Of a stretch of 64,000 nt of DNA, positions 1-8,541 are shown piece by piece. Source of the stretch: JAQIBY01 sp051747965 (GTDB lineage Bacteria; Bacteroidota; Bacteroidia; Bacteroidales; ML635J-15); the NCBI GenBank assembly GCA_051747965.1, contig JBNJGS010000004.1, forward strand, positions 11,088-75,087. Direction: 5' to 3'. The notes under the pieces are model-generated. The model was given only the letters and a program-made list of their open reading frames with translations, was not told the DNA's origin and ran no database searches. A program made the translations under genes and the position numbers. Within the stretch, counting starts at the first letter, position 1, and each line of letters starts with the position of its first letter.

Positions 1-1
1 T

Positions 2-388
2 CGGGTGATAGATTACAAAACGGGACAGGCCAAAAATGTTGCTAAGAACAAAGCAATGTCTGATTTTTTTGAAAGAAACAGAAAAAACGAAGGAGATCAT
101 GTATTTCAGATTCTGTTTTATACCTGGCTGATTCATCGCCAGGACGAGGGCAAGGCCTATGCTGCATACCGTCTGTACCCGATGATTATGTACACGCGTG
201 GCAACAAAATAATATCGGGCTTTGCCCTGGATGACAAGAAGCCTGACGATTACCGTGACGTGATGGAGGCATTTGAGGCAGAACTCTCAGAACTGATACA
301 CGAGATATTCAGTCCTGCTGTTCCCTTTCACATGACTGAAGTCATGGAGACATGCAATACCTGTCCATACTTCCATATGTGTCATTGA
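2..388 (+). CDS. PD-(D/E)XK nuclease family protein, C-terminal fragment
   Basis: This is the 3' end of a gene cut by the window edge; the frame is open from base 2, so the GTG at 5 need not be a start. The first residues read VIDYKTG, the D-x-K part of the PD-(D/E)XK active site as seen in RecB/AddB-type exonuclease domains. A GDHVFQILFYTWL segment follows, matching the usual QxxxY region of these nucleases. The last residues are CNTCPYFHMCH, resembling the cysteine cluster that binds Fe-S in AddB-like nucleases; a fourth cysteine would lie upstream of the window. It probably belongs to an exonuclease involved in double-strand break repair. It converges on the OmpA-family gene with only 12 bases between them. 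Confidence 0.75.
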   Translation, partial: RVIDYKTGQAKNVAKNKAMSDFFERNRKNEGDHVFQILFYTWLIHRQDEGKAYAAYRLYPMIMYTRGNKIISGFALDDKKPDDYRDVMEAFEAELSELIHEIFSPAVPFHMTEVMETCNTCPYFHMCH

Positions 389-400
389 TTGTAGGCTGGG

Positions 401-2893
401 TTACTCCACCCGCAATTCTGCAGGTACAACAAAGGGCAGAATCTCAATATTGTTTTTCTCCGTGGTATTCATCAGTTCTATTTCCGCACGGCGGTTATAC
501 TGACGCGCCCTGTTTGTGTCAAGTTGCCTGGCGATGGGTTGTGTATCGCCATAGCTTTTCAGGCTGATTCGCTCCTTGTTTACGCCTTTTTCCACAAGGT
601 AACTACTGATGGATTCTGCACGTTTTTTCCCAAGCCACATATTGTAACTGTCTGTCCCGTAATGATCACAATGGCCGTTTATCTGAATGCTGATTTCAGG
701 ATGATTGGTCAGGTAACGGGCCAGTTGACTCAGATTGGCACGATGCTCTGCCGTAAGTTCATAACTGTCAAAATCAAAAAGCACCTGCTTTATACTTAAT
801 ACCCCTTCCTTCCCTGATTTATCCTTTTCAATTCTGTATTGCTCAGGTACATCTATGTCTGCCATTTGAATTGTATTTCCTGCACCAAGAGGCAGAAACT
901 CAACACGGCGGTTGTATTGTCTGGCATTGTCATCTTCAAGCTGTTTTGCCACCGGATGTTTTTCACCAAAAGATTCTGTTTGCAGTTGCTCTGAATCAAC
1001 GCCTTCGTTTTTCAGAACTTCTTTTACGGCATTTGCACGTTCCAGCCCCAGTCTGTAATTGAAGCTTTCTGATCCTTTGTGGTCAGTATGGCCCTGTATG
1101 CTTAGTTTTACATCTGTGTTTTCCCGGAGGACTCCGGCAAGCTCTGTTAAGTTTTCCTTGTGCTGATAATCAATATTTGTGCTGTTGTAATCAAAGTACA
1201 CCGGTTGGGCAACATAAAACTGATCTTTTCCGGCTTCCTCCTCTTTCCTGAGGGCAAGTGCCATTTCTGAAGCACTCAGGTATATATCGAGCGGATAATC
1301 CTCTTTTTCATAGCCAATTGGAACACTTACATTTACAACCTGGTTCTTTATGTTTTCCGAGCTCATGGCAACAAGAGTGACTTTTCCTACCGGTATTTGA
1401 TCCTCAGTAAATCTGCCGTTTTCCCGGGGATGCAGTATGTTAACTGTATCGCCGGTTTCGTCACTGATGACTGCGATTTGCAAATCTGCCGGTATTGTAT
1501 TGTCAAGCTCCGGAATGTATATTTGTCCTTCCAGTCTTACGAAATCTTTTTCATAGGGCATTCTCAGGCTAAAGCAGTCTGATCCACTGATGCCTTCTCT
1601 TCGTTTGTTGCTGTTTTGGGGGCAATAAATAAATTTACCCTGAAAACTGACAATATAGGCCAGATCATTGCCAACCGTATTGTAAGGGTAACCAAGATTG
1701 ATGGGTTCATTCCATTGGTTATTGAGCGAATCATATACAGAAACAAACATGTCAAATCCTCCCATATTCCCATGTGATTCGCTGGCAAAATACAATTGAT
1801 TTTCACGTTCCAGCAAGAAGGGTGTTTCCTCGTGTAATGCTGTGTTGATATTGCCTCCAAGGTTTTCCGGTTCTGACCATTTGCCTTCTTCATCAGTTTC
1901 TGAAATATACAAATCGAGGCCCCCAAGGCCCCCTGGCCGTTCAGAAGTGAAATACATTTTGTCTTCTGCCTTGTTCATGACAGCATGAGATTCCCATTTT
2001 CCGCTGTTAATATTGTTGTTTAGCTTTTTTGCAGCATTCCATTTTCCATTTTCAAATTCGGCTGCATAGATATTTCCATCATCGGAATCATCATGTACAA
2101 GCAAAAGCCGAGTGCCGTCAAATGATAATGATACGGGCATGATGTACCTGCCAGTTTTCAGGTCTTCGGTGATATTTTCCGGATCGCTCCACCTGCCGTC
2201 TTCCCATGTTGAATAATAAATATCATCCATTGGTATATGGTATTGATCGCGGTCTGTATTAATATCTGATGGAAAAACATTGCTGGTACCCATGGTATAT
2301 ACAAATACGGAATCATTTCCACTAATAACAGGGCATCGCAACAGCTGACCCTCAGGAATGCTGATGTCAAAACTATACTTTTTGACTTCAAATTTTTCCG
2401 GCGGATTGGATATGGAATATTCGCAACTGGAAATTTCCCTGTCAATAAGTTCTTCTGTCAGGGCTTCATTGTTGCGCTCATCAAAAGCTTTATAAGTTTT
2501 CAAATGATCCATTGCTTTTTCGTAGTTCCCAGTTAGCCGGTATGCAATCCCAAGATAATACTCCGTTTCTGCCGGCGCCTGGTCTTCCCCAAAATTGTCT
2601 TTGTAGCCGGTGGATATGTTTTCTGAGGCTTTGGACAGCCATTCTTTTGCAAGATCAATATCATTCAGTGCCTCACTGTGCAGGTAACAATAACCAATTT
2701 TAAAGGCGTACTTGCTGTTTTCATTGTCTTTATCATACAATTGCAGGTATGTATTCAATGCTTCATCAAAATCAGAACTTGCAATATGGCGTTCGGCTTT
2801 TTTCCACAAGCTCCTTTCACCTGCAGCATAACCTGATACAGAAATAAGTGAAAGTAAAATAACTAAGCTGAGAAAAATGGGTTTGGTTTTCAT
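401..2893 (-). CDS. Exported TPR/PD40/OmpA protein, PorE-like, with two OmpA domains
   Basis: An 830-aa envelope protein with a signal peptide (hydrophobic residues 5-23). Visible order: TPR-like helices at about 30-150, a WD40-like/PD40 beta-propeller at about 180-410 (repeats such as MYFTSERPGGLGGLDLY and LYFASESHGNMGGFDMF), a carboxypeptidase-regulatory-like domain at about 425-520, then two OmpA peptidoglycan-binding domains at about 560-665 and 700-805. Each OmpA copy has the G-H-x-D and N-x-x-x-x-x-R-R-x-E signatures (GHTDHKGS...NRRVEF and GHCDHYGT...NRRAEI). TPR-propeller-CRD-OmpA is the architecture of PorE, which anchors the type IX secretion machine to peptidoglycan; PorE has one OmpA domain, so this is a relative, not a clear orthologue. 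It stands alone on the minus strand. Confidence 0.85.
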   Translation of the reverse strand: MKTKPIFLSLVILLSLISVSGYAAGERSLWKKAERHIASSDFDEALNTYLQLYDKDNENSKYAFKIGYCYLHSEALNDIDLAKEWLSKASENISTGYKDNFGEDQAPAETEYYLGIAYRLTGNYEKAMDHLKTYKAFDERNNEALTEELIDREISSCEYSISNPPEKFEVKKYSFDISIPEGQLLRCPVISGNDSVFVYTMGTSNVFPSDINTDRDQYHIPMDDIYYSTWEDGRWSDPENITEDLKTGRYIMPVSLSFDGTRLLLVHDDSDDGNIYAAEFENGKWNAAKKLNNNINSGKWESHAVMNKAEDKMYFTSERPGGLGGLDLYISETDEEGKWSEPENLGGNINTALHEETPFLLERENQLYFASESHGNMGGFDMFVSVYDSLNNQWNEPINLGYPYNTVGNDLAYIVSFQGKFIYCPQNSNKRREGISGSDCFSLRMPYEKDFVRLEGQIYIPELDNTIPADLQIAVISDETGDTVNILHPRENGRFTEDQIPVGKVTLVAMSSENIKNQVVNVSVPIGYEKEDYPLDIYLSASEMALALRKEEEAGKDQFYVAQPVYFDYNSTNIDYQHKENLTELAGVLRENTDVKLSIQGHTDHKGSESFNYRLGLERANAVKEVLKNEGVDSEQLQTESFGEKHPVAKQLEDDNARQYNRRVEFLPLGAGNTIQMADIDVPEQYRIEKDKSGKEGVLSIKQVLFDFDSYELTAEHRANLSQLARYLTNHPEISIQINGHCDHYGTDSYNMWLGKKRAESISSYLVEKGVNKERISLKSYGDTQPIARQLDTNRARQYNRRAEIELMNTTEKNNIEILPFVVPAELRVE

Positions 2894-2968
2894 TTTTTCT
2901 ATATTTTCATTTCCATAAAATAACCAATAAATTTGTTAAATGTTTTTCTAAAAATAAAAAATTATACT

Positions 2969-3379
2969 ATGAGTATACATAATACCCTTGAATTGGCTCC
3001 TATGTCACAGGGATTTCACCTGATAACTGATAAAGTTGTTGACAAAATAGGAAAATTGCCCGAAAACGGGCTCTTGAATCTGTTTGTGAAGCATACATCT
3101 GCCGGAATTACGCTCAATGAAAATGCAGATCCCGATGTGCGTAGGGATTTTCATAGATTTATCAATGATATGATTCCCGAATCTTATCCGCATTTCAGAC
3201 ATACCCTGGAAGGCAGTGATGATATGCCTGCTCATATCAAGGCATCTCTGCTTGGTCAGTCATTGCAGATACCTGTACAAAACGGGAGACTGGCCCTTGG
3301 CACATGGCAGGGCATTTATTTTTGTGAATTCAGAAAAAATGCCGGACCCAGAAGTATAATTCTTACGATAATTTCCTGA
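2969..3379 (+). CDS. YjbQ family protein (UPF0047)
   Basis: A 136-aa protein of the YjbQ/UPF0047 family, whose members have weak thiamine-phosphate synthase activity in vitro but no settled physiological role. Family hallmarks are visible: LFVKHTSAGITLNENADPDVRRDF, where H, S and N line the conserved pocket, then GQSLQIPVQNGRLALGTWQGIYFCEFR near the end. I chose the ATG at 2969 because it begins MSIHNTLEL and gives the usual family length; an upstream in-frame ATG at 2933 would add 12 lysine/asparagine-rich residues without family resemblance. A TAAATTTG box (2928-2935) suits a promoter -7 element, but no good upstream TTTG is seen. iorA starts 82 bases downstream. Confidence 0.85.
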   Translation: MSIHNTLELAPMSQGFHLITDKVVDKIGKLPENGLLNLFVKHTSAGITLNENADPDVRRDFHRFINDMIPESYPHFRHTLEGSDDMPAHIKASLLGQSLQIPVQNGRLALGTWQGIYFCEFRKNAGPRSIILTIIS

Positions 3380-3461
3380 ATCATGCTGTGTGACATGATG
3401 TGTTTTCCCGATTTTTCGTATTTTCGTCAGGTTTAAAGATAACATTGAAAATTAAAATATT

Positions 3462-5057
3462 ATGCAAAAATTATTATTGCTTGGAGATGAGGCGATTGCC
3501 CAGGGTGCAATCGACGGAGGAATGTCCGGTTGTTATGCATACCCGGGAACTCCATCAACGGAAATTATGGAATATGTTCAGCAGTCAAAGCAAGCTGCTG
3601 AAATGAAAATTCACAGAGAATGGTCAGCAAATGAGAAAACTGCCACAGAAGGTGCCATCGGCATGTCTTATGGTGGCAAACGTGCCATGGCATGCATGAA
3701 ACATGTCGGATTGAATGTTGCTGCAGATGCATTTGTAAATGCTTCAATTACCGGTGTAAACGGAGGCCTTGTTATCCTTTCAGCCGATGATCCCAGCATG
3801 CATTCCTCACAAAATGAGCAGGATTCCCGGTTTTACGGCGACTTTGCAATGATTCCGATTCTGGAACCTTCAAATCAGCAGGAGGCATATGACATGGCTT
3901 ATGGTGCTTTTGAATTGTCGGAAAAATTCAACGTTCCGGTATTGTTAAGAGTAACAACCAGGTTGGCACATTCCCGCTCAGGTGTTGAAACCAGGGCAGG
4001 GAAGGAGCAAAGAAAAACTGCGCTGCCGGAAAACCCAAGGCAATTTGTATTGCTTCCATCCATTGCCCGTGAGAATTACAAAAAATTGCTGGAAATGCAG
4101 CCGGCCATTGAGAAAGCTTCCGATGATTCAGAATATAATCAGTACATTGATGGTACAGATAAATCCATCGGCGTTGTTGCCTGTGGTATAGCCTATAACT
4201 ACCTGATGGAGAATTATCCTGAAGGTTGCCCTTATCCCATCATAAAGATATCACAATATCCTGCTCCGCGTGCTCACCTTGAGCGAATGAAAGAGGAGTG
4301 TGATGAGATTATGGTTCTCGAAGAAGGCTACCCCTTACTGGAAGAAAAGCTGCGCGGTTTTTATAATGACGGCATTATCATTCACGGGCGCCTCAATGGC
4401 TCCCTTCCGCGCGACGGTGAATTGAACCCGGGTTTTGTAGCCAAAGCCATGGGTATTGAAGTGAAAGAAGGAGAGTCCATTCCTGAAGACGTGGCAGGAC
4501 GCCCGCCGGCCCTTTGTCCGGGTTGTAGCCACAGGGATGTCTATAATGCACTGAACGAAGCTCTGGAACCTTATGGTACCGGACGAGTTTTCTCCGATAT
4601 CGGTTGTTATACCCTTGGTGCGCTGGCACCGTTTAACGCGATCAACTCCTGTGTTGACATGGGTGCGTCGGTAACCATGGCTGTTGGTGCAGCTGATGCA
4701 GGCATTGTGCCTGCTGTATCCATGATTGGGGATTCAACTTTTACTCACAGTGGCATGACCGGCCTGCTGGACGCTGTCATCAAGAATTCACCCATCGTGG
4801 TAATTATCTCCGATAACAGCACTACCGGAATGACAGGCGGACAGAAATCTCATGCTGAAGGCCGCCTCTTTGATATTGTCAAAGGCCTTGGTGTGCCGGA
4901 AGAACATGTGCGTAAAATGAATCCGCTCAAAAAATACCACGAGGAAAATGTGCAGATTCTTAAAGAAGAGCTTGAATATAACGGTGTAAGCGTGGTTATC
5001 CCACAGCGTGAATGTATTCAGACAGCAGCCAAAAAGAAACGCGCTGCCAAAAAATAA
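3462..5057 (+). CDS. iorA: Indolepyruvate:ferredoxin oxidoreductase alpha subunit, lacking ferredoxin domain
   Basis: The TPP-containing subunit that oxidatively decarboxylates aryl pyruvates (from aromatic amino acids) to aryl-acetyl-CoA. The 531 residues show the N-terminal pyrimidine-binding half (GDEAIAQGAIDGGMSG; YPGTPSTEI), the middle CPGCSHRDVY motif at about residue 350, and the TPP pyrophosphate site GDSTFTHSGMTG with DNSTTGMTGGQ. Classical IorA continues for about 80-100 residues with two 4Fe-4S ferredoxin motifs; here the protein stops after a basic KKKRAAKK tail. Electrons must therefore reach a separate ferredoxin by another route. A shorter IorA of this kind is, from memory, common in Bacteroidota. 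The partner iorB starts 26 bases downstream. Confidence 0.9.
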   Translation: MQKLLLLGDEAIAQGAIDGGMSGCYAYPGTPSTEIMEYVQQSKQAAEMKIHREWSANEKTATEGAIGMSYGGKRAMACMKHVGLNVAADAFVNASITGVNGGLVILSADDPSMHSSQNEQDSRFYGDFAMIPILEPSNQQEAYDMAYGAFELSEKFNVPVLLRVTTRLAHSRSGVETRAGKEQRKTALPENPRQFVLLPSIARENYKKLLEMQPAIEKASDDSEYNQYIDGTDKSIGVVACGIAYNYLMENYPEGCPYPIIKISQYPAPRAHLERMKEECDEIMVLEEGYPLLEEKLRGFYNDGIIIHGRLNGSLPRDGELNPGFVAKAMGIEVKEGESIPEDVAGRPPALCPGCSHRDVYNALNEALEPYGTGRVFSDIGCYTLGALAPFNAINSCVDMGASVTMAVGAADAGIVPAVSMIGDSTFTHSGMTGLLDAVIKNSPIVVIISDNSTTGMTGGQKSHAEGRLFDIVKGLGVPEEHVRKMNPLKKYHEENVQILKEELEYNGVSVVIPQRECIQTAAKKKRAAKK

Positions 5058-5083
5058 TAGTAAAACGATTAAAATCAGAAAAG

Positions 5084-5668
5084 ATGAAACGTGATATAAT
5101 TTTAGCCGGCGTCGGCGGACAAGGAATTCTAACCATAGCGGCAGCCATTGGCACAGCCGCTGTCAATAAAGGTCTTTACCTGAAACAGGCAGAAGTGCAT
5201 GGAATGAGTCAGCGTGGCGGTGATGTACAGTCCAATCTGCGGATATCGGACAAGCCTATCTATTCAGACCTGATCGCCAAAGGCGGAGCTGATATCATCC
5301 TTTCGGTAGAGCCCATGGAAGCACTGCGCTATCTGCCTCTCCTGAAAGAATCAGGTTATGTTATCACCAACACCAAACCTTTTGTTAATATCCCGAATTA
5401 TCCTGAAATGGATAAACTGATGGAGAAAATTGAAGGTCTGAAAAATAAGGTTGCTTTGGATGCTGATAAAATTGCCAGGGAAGACATCGGATCTGCCCGT
5501 GCATCCAATATTGTGATGCTTGGTGCCGCTTTGCCCGTTCTTGGCTTTGAGGTGGGAGAACTTGAAAATGCCATCCGCGAACTCTTTGGACGCAAAGGTG
5601 AAAAAATCGTGGAGATGAATATTAAAGCACTGCATGCAGGCCGCGAGTTTGCAGAGAAAAATATGTGA
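5084..5668 (+). CDS. iorB: Indolepyruvate:ferredoxin oxidoreductase beta subunit
   Basis: A 194-aa gamma-type (POR_gamma) subunit that pairs with IorA in aryl-pyruvate oxidation. The N-terminus has the glycine-rich AGVGGQGILTIAAAIG motif, followed by VHGMSQRGGDVQSNLRI, both characteristic of the family. The ATG at 5084 was chosen because it begins MKRDIILAGVGGQG directly; the longer frame from 5012 overlaps the end of iorA and adds unrelated residues. It lies 26 bases after iorA and is followed by a strong hairpin terminator, so iorA-iorB look like one transcription unit. Confidence 0.9.
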   Translation: MKRDIILAGVGGQGILTIAAAIGTAAVNKGLYLKQAEVHGMSQRGGDVQSNLRISDKPIYSDLIAKGGADIILSVEPMEALRYLPLLKESGYVITNTKPFVNIPNYPEMDKLMEKIEGLKNKVALDADKIAREDIGSARASNIVMLGAALPVLGFEVGELENAIRELFGRKGEKIVEMNIKALHAGREFAEKNM

Positions 5669-5683
5669 TAAATTATTTTTTTG

Positions 5684-5720
5684 ACAAAAGCATCATTCAT
5701 CAGACGGATGATGCTTTTGT
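5684..5720 (+). terminator. Rho-independent terminator after iorB
   Basis: A 13-bp perfect inverted repeat (arms 5684-5696 and 5708-5720, ACAAAAGCATCAT and its complement) with an 11-nt loop is followed by TTTTG. It sits between the iorB stop and the transporter gene. Confidence 0.8.
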
Positions 5721-5738
5721 TTTTGTAAGCTGCTGCCT

Positions 5739-7187
5739 ATGACTATATTTAAACGATTTCCACGGCAATTCTGGATTGCCAATTCACTGGAATTGTTTGA
5801 ACGCTTTGCCTGGTACGGAATGTTTATGGTGCTCGCCCTGTATCTGACCGGATCACAGGATACCGGTGCACTTGGATTCAGCCAGGCCCAAAAAGGCCAA
5901 ATGATGGGCATTGTGGTGGGAACATTATACCTTATGCCCGTGATTACAGGGGCCTTGTCCGATCGATTTGGCTATAAACTTACCCTGATACTTGCTTTTG
6001 CTTTTATGGGCCTTGGATATTCTCTCATGGCTGTGGTAGACTCTTATCCTGTCTTTTTTGTCGTCTTTTTTATTACTGCCTTCGGAGCAGCCCTGTTTAA
6101 ACCCGTGATATCTGCTACCATTGCCAACACAACCACAGATAAAACATCATCCATTGGCTTTGGAATATTTTACATGATGGTAAACATGGGCGCCTTCCTG
6201 GGACCAATGTTTGCCGCATCATTGCGTCAAAATGGCTGGGAACATGTGTTTTATGGAGCAGCTCTGCTCATGGGCGTGAATATGATCCTGAGTCTGTTGT
6301 TTTTTTCACCGGATGTTCAGGAAAAGAAGAAAAACAAATCTTTTGCTAAGGAGATTCGGCAGGCAGTCAAAAATATCGGTGTGGCTCTGTCTGATACAAA
6401 ATTTGTGGTATTTCTGTTTATTGTCGTCGGATTCTGGACCATGTATAATCAACTGTTTTATACCCTGCCCACATTTATTCATGACTGGATGGATACAAGA
6501 GAATTGTTTGATAAGGTTCAGAGTTTCTGGCCGTGGCTGGCAAATAAAATCGGAACAGAACAAGGAGGAATTCAGCCTGAAATTATGACCAATCTGGACG
6601 CCTTATATATCATTTTGTTTCAGTTACTGGTTTCCTGGGGTGTGATGAAATGGCGACCGGTGAATTCCATGATGACAGGATTCCTGGTAAGCTCCATAGG
6701 TCTTGGTCTGACTTTCATGCAACATAATCCGGTCTACCTTTTTATTACGATACTGATTTTCGGACTTGGTGAAATGGCCAGTAGTCCCAAGATAACAGAA
6801 TACATCGGTAAAATTGCTCCCCGTGATAAAATGGCCTTATACATGGGCTGTTCATTTCTCCCCATGGCAGGAGGGAATTATCTTGCGGGATGGTTGTCGG
6901 GTAATCCCTACGCCAGATTATCCGATAAGGCTGTTTTACTACGGCAGGATCTTCTGTCAAAAGGAATAGAGGTTCCGGCTTTGTCTGATAGTTTTACCAA
7001 AACCGACCTTTATCAGCTTGGTGAAAATACTCTGCAAATGAACCATGCTGAAATGACAAGCTATCTGTGGGAAAATTACAATCCTTCCTCATTTTGGATG
7101 ATTATTACAGGTATAGGAGTGGGCTGCTTTGCCATGCTCTTTCTTTATGACCGGTATATGCTGAAATCCGGCAGAAAAAAATCCTGA
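5739..7187 (+). CDS. POT/PTR family proton-coupled oligopeptide transporter
   Basis: A 482-aa inner-membrane transporter of the major facilitator superfamily, POT branch, which imports di- and tripeptides with protons. The first helix carries the ExxER motif (ELFERFAWYGM). The loop between helices 2 and 3 has GALSDRFGYK, and helices 4-5 carry FKPVISATIANTT and FYMMVNMGAFLGP, the PTR2 signature region. About 12-14 hydrophobic helices are seen, with a soluble insert near 380-430. It starts 18 bases after the iorB terminator and so likely has its own promoter. Peptide import next to aryl-pyruvate oxidation is consistent with amino-acid fermentation, though the link is inferred. Confidence 0.85.
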   Translation: MTIFKRFPRQFWIANSLELFERFAWYGMFMVLALYLTGSQDTGALGFSQAQKGQMMGIVVGTLYLMPVITGALSDRFGYKLTLILAFAFMGLGYSLMAVVDSYPVFFVVFFITAFGAALFKPVISATIANTTTDKTSSIGFGIFYMMVNMGAFLGPMFAASLRQNGWEHVFYGAALLMGVNMILSLLFFSPDVQEKKKNKSFAKEIRQAVKNIGVALSDTKFVVFLFIVVGFWTMYNQLFYTLPTFIHDWMDTRELFDKVQSFWPWLANKIGTEQGGIQPEIMTNLDALYIILFQLLVSWGVMKWRPVNSMMTGFLVSSIGLGLTFMQHNPVYLFITILIFGLGEMASSPKITEYIGKIAPRDKMALYMGCSFLPMAGGNYLAGWLSGNPYARLSDKAVLLRQDLLSKGIEVPALSDSFTKTDLYQLGENTLQMNHAEMTSYLWENYNPSSFWMIITGIGVGCFAMLFLYDRYMLKSGRKKS

Positions 7188-7240
7188 TAAACAAAAATTA
7201 TCATTACATTGTTGCTTCATAAAACAAAATAATTTCTTTT

Positions 7241-8467
7241 ATGAGAAGCAATCCGGTATTATTTCTTGTTATTATCCTGATTTTTTCCGGTACATTGTAT
7301 GGTCAGTTGCCTGAGGATTCCGTTGTCAGTGACTTCTCCTATGGTGCACACATCGGGTTGGGCATCTCACATCTTGGAAATAGAGACACAGTACCCGAAA
7401 ATGCTGCTTTGCCTGTGGTAGGATTTCATGGGCAGTATCACGCAGGTAAATACCTGGGCATCATGGGTTCTGCTCAGTATAGTATGCGTGGTTCTAACAC
7501 TTCCAGCATGGCTTACAAATACCGCCTGCATTATCTGGATCTGGATATTATGCCGGAATTTTATTTTTTCGATTATTTTACTTTCCGGGCAGGTGTGCGC
7601 TATGCGTTGCTCCTGGGCCAAAAATACAAAGCATTGGCAGGAGAAACATCAAGTGGTTATACAAGCTACGACATGACAAAAGATTATGGAAATGAGATTG
7701 AAGCCATTCTTGGTCTGGAAGCTGCCTTTAATGATGAATGGGCCTTATATGCCAATTATACCATGCCGGTCAATGATCTTCCATATACCAACATACAGAT
7801 TGGCATCGCGTACAAACCCAAATCCGCCATTTTTGAACCTGCAGGACCTACCGTGAGAGAAATTCCTTCAGATGAGAGCAAATGGCCTTTTATTACTGAC
7901 CTGAAACTTAACAATGACGGACTGTTGATGATACCTCCGGAGGTTTACAACATGAAAAAACTGGAAAAGCTCAGTGTCATCAGAAACAGTCTGACAAGGG
8001 TGCCTCCTGAAATCGGACGCCTGGAAAATCTTGAATATCTGGCACTGCAGTTTAATGAAATTGAGGTGATCAGCGATTCCATCCGGCAATTAACAAAGCT
8101 GGAATATCTTGATCTCAGATACAATGAGCTTGAGACACTGCCCGAAAGCATAGGTGAGCTTGAAAATCTGCAATTCCTCTATCTTGGCCACAACGATCTC
8201 CGGCGACTTCCAAACAGTATTGGAGACCTGAAAAATCTACAGTATTTACATGTTGGCAAAAATTATCTGGATGAAGTTCCTGAGAGTCTTTTTGAACTCT
8301 CCAGGCTGATTGAACTGGATTTGCGCGATTCAGGCCTGATGTCAATCCCTGACAAACTGTATAAACTCAGAAATCTTGAAAGATTGTACGTTGATTTTCC
8401 TGTTCCACCATCCGTTGTGTCATCCAATCCCCGTTTGGAAGTTATCACAACCGATCCGGTGCATTAA
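7241..8467 (+). CDS. Exported beta-barrel protein with C-terminal leucine-rich repeats
   Basis: A 408-aa protein with a signal peptide (residues 1-21, ending YGQ). Residues about 25-205 look like an outer-membrane beta-barrel of the PorT/OMP_b-brl type: alternating aromatic strands such as YLGIMGSAQYSMRG and WALYANYTMPVND. From about 215 to 395 there are seven or eight leucine-rich repeats of about 23 residues, with consensus LxxLxxLxLxxNxLxxLPxSIGxL, including LEYLDLRYNELETLPESIG. The fusion suggests a barrel that displays or retains an LRR recognition domain, but whether the LRR faces the periplasm or outside is not visible. It has its own 3' terminator shared with the converging peptidase gene. 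Confidence 0.7.
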   Translation: MRSNPVLFLVIILIFSGTLYGQLPEDSVVSDFSYGAHIGLGISHLGNRDTVPENAALPVVGFHGQYHAGKYLGIMGSAQYSMRGSNTSSMAYKYRLHYLDLDIMPEFYFFDYFTFRAGVRYALLLGQKYKALAGETSSGYTSYDMTKDYGNEIEAILGLEAAFNDEWALYANYTMPVNDLPYTNIQIGIAYKPKSAIFEPAGPTVREIPSDESKWPFITDLKLNNDGLLMIPPEVYNMKKLEKLSVIRNSLTRVPPEIGRLENLEYLALQFNEIEVISDSIRQLTKLEYLDLRYNELETLPESIGELENLQFLYLGHNDLRRLPNSIGDLKNLQYLHVGKNYLDEVPESLFELSRLIELDLRDSGLMSIPDKLYKLRNLERLYVDFPVPPSVVSSNPRLEVITTDPVH

Positions 8468-8502
8468 TATGATTGATTCCCTGAATCTGATGTCATAAAA
8501 AA

Positions 8503-8532
8503 AGCCCGGTTTAATGCGAAATTAACCGGGCT
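8503..8532. terminator. Bidirectional terminator between converging genes
   Basis: An inverted repeat with arms 8503-8515 and 8521-8532 (AGCCCGGTT / AACCGGGCT core, one bulged T) is flanked by A-rich sequence on the left and T-rich on the right. It serves the LRR gene on plus and the M4 peptidase gene on minus. Confidence 0.7.
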
Positions 8533-8541
8533 GATTTGTGT

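Noticed and set aside
3380..3461. Hairpin ATCATG/CATGAT after the YjbQ gene as a terminator
   Set aside because: The stem is only six bases and the T run is short; it cannot be separated from chance.
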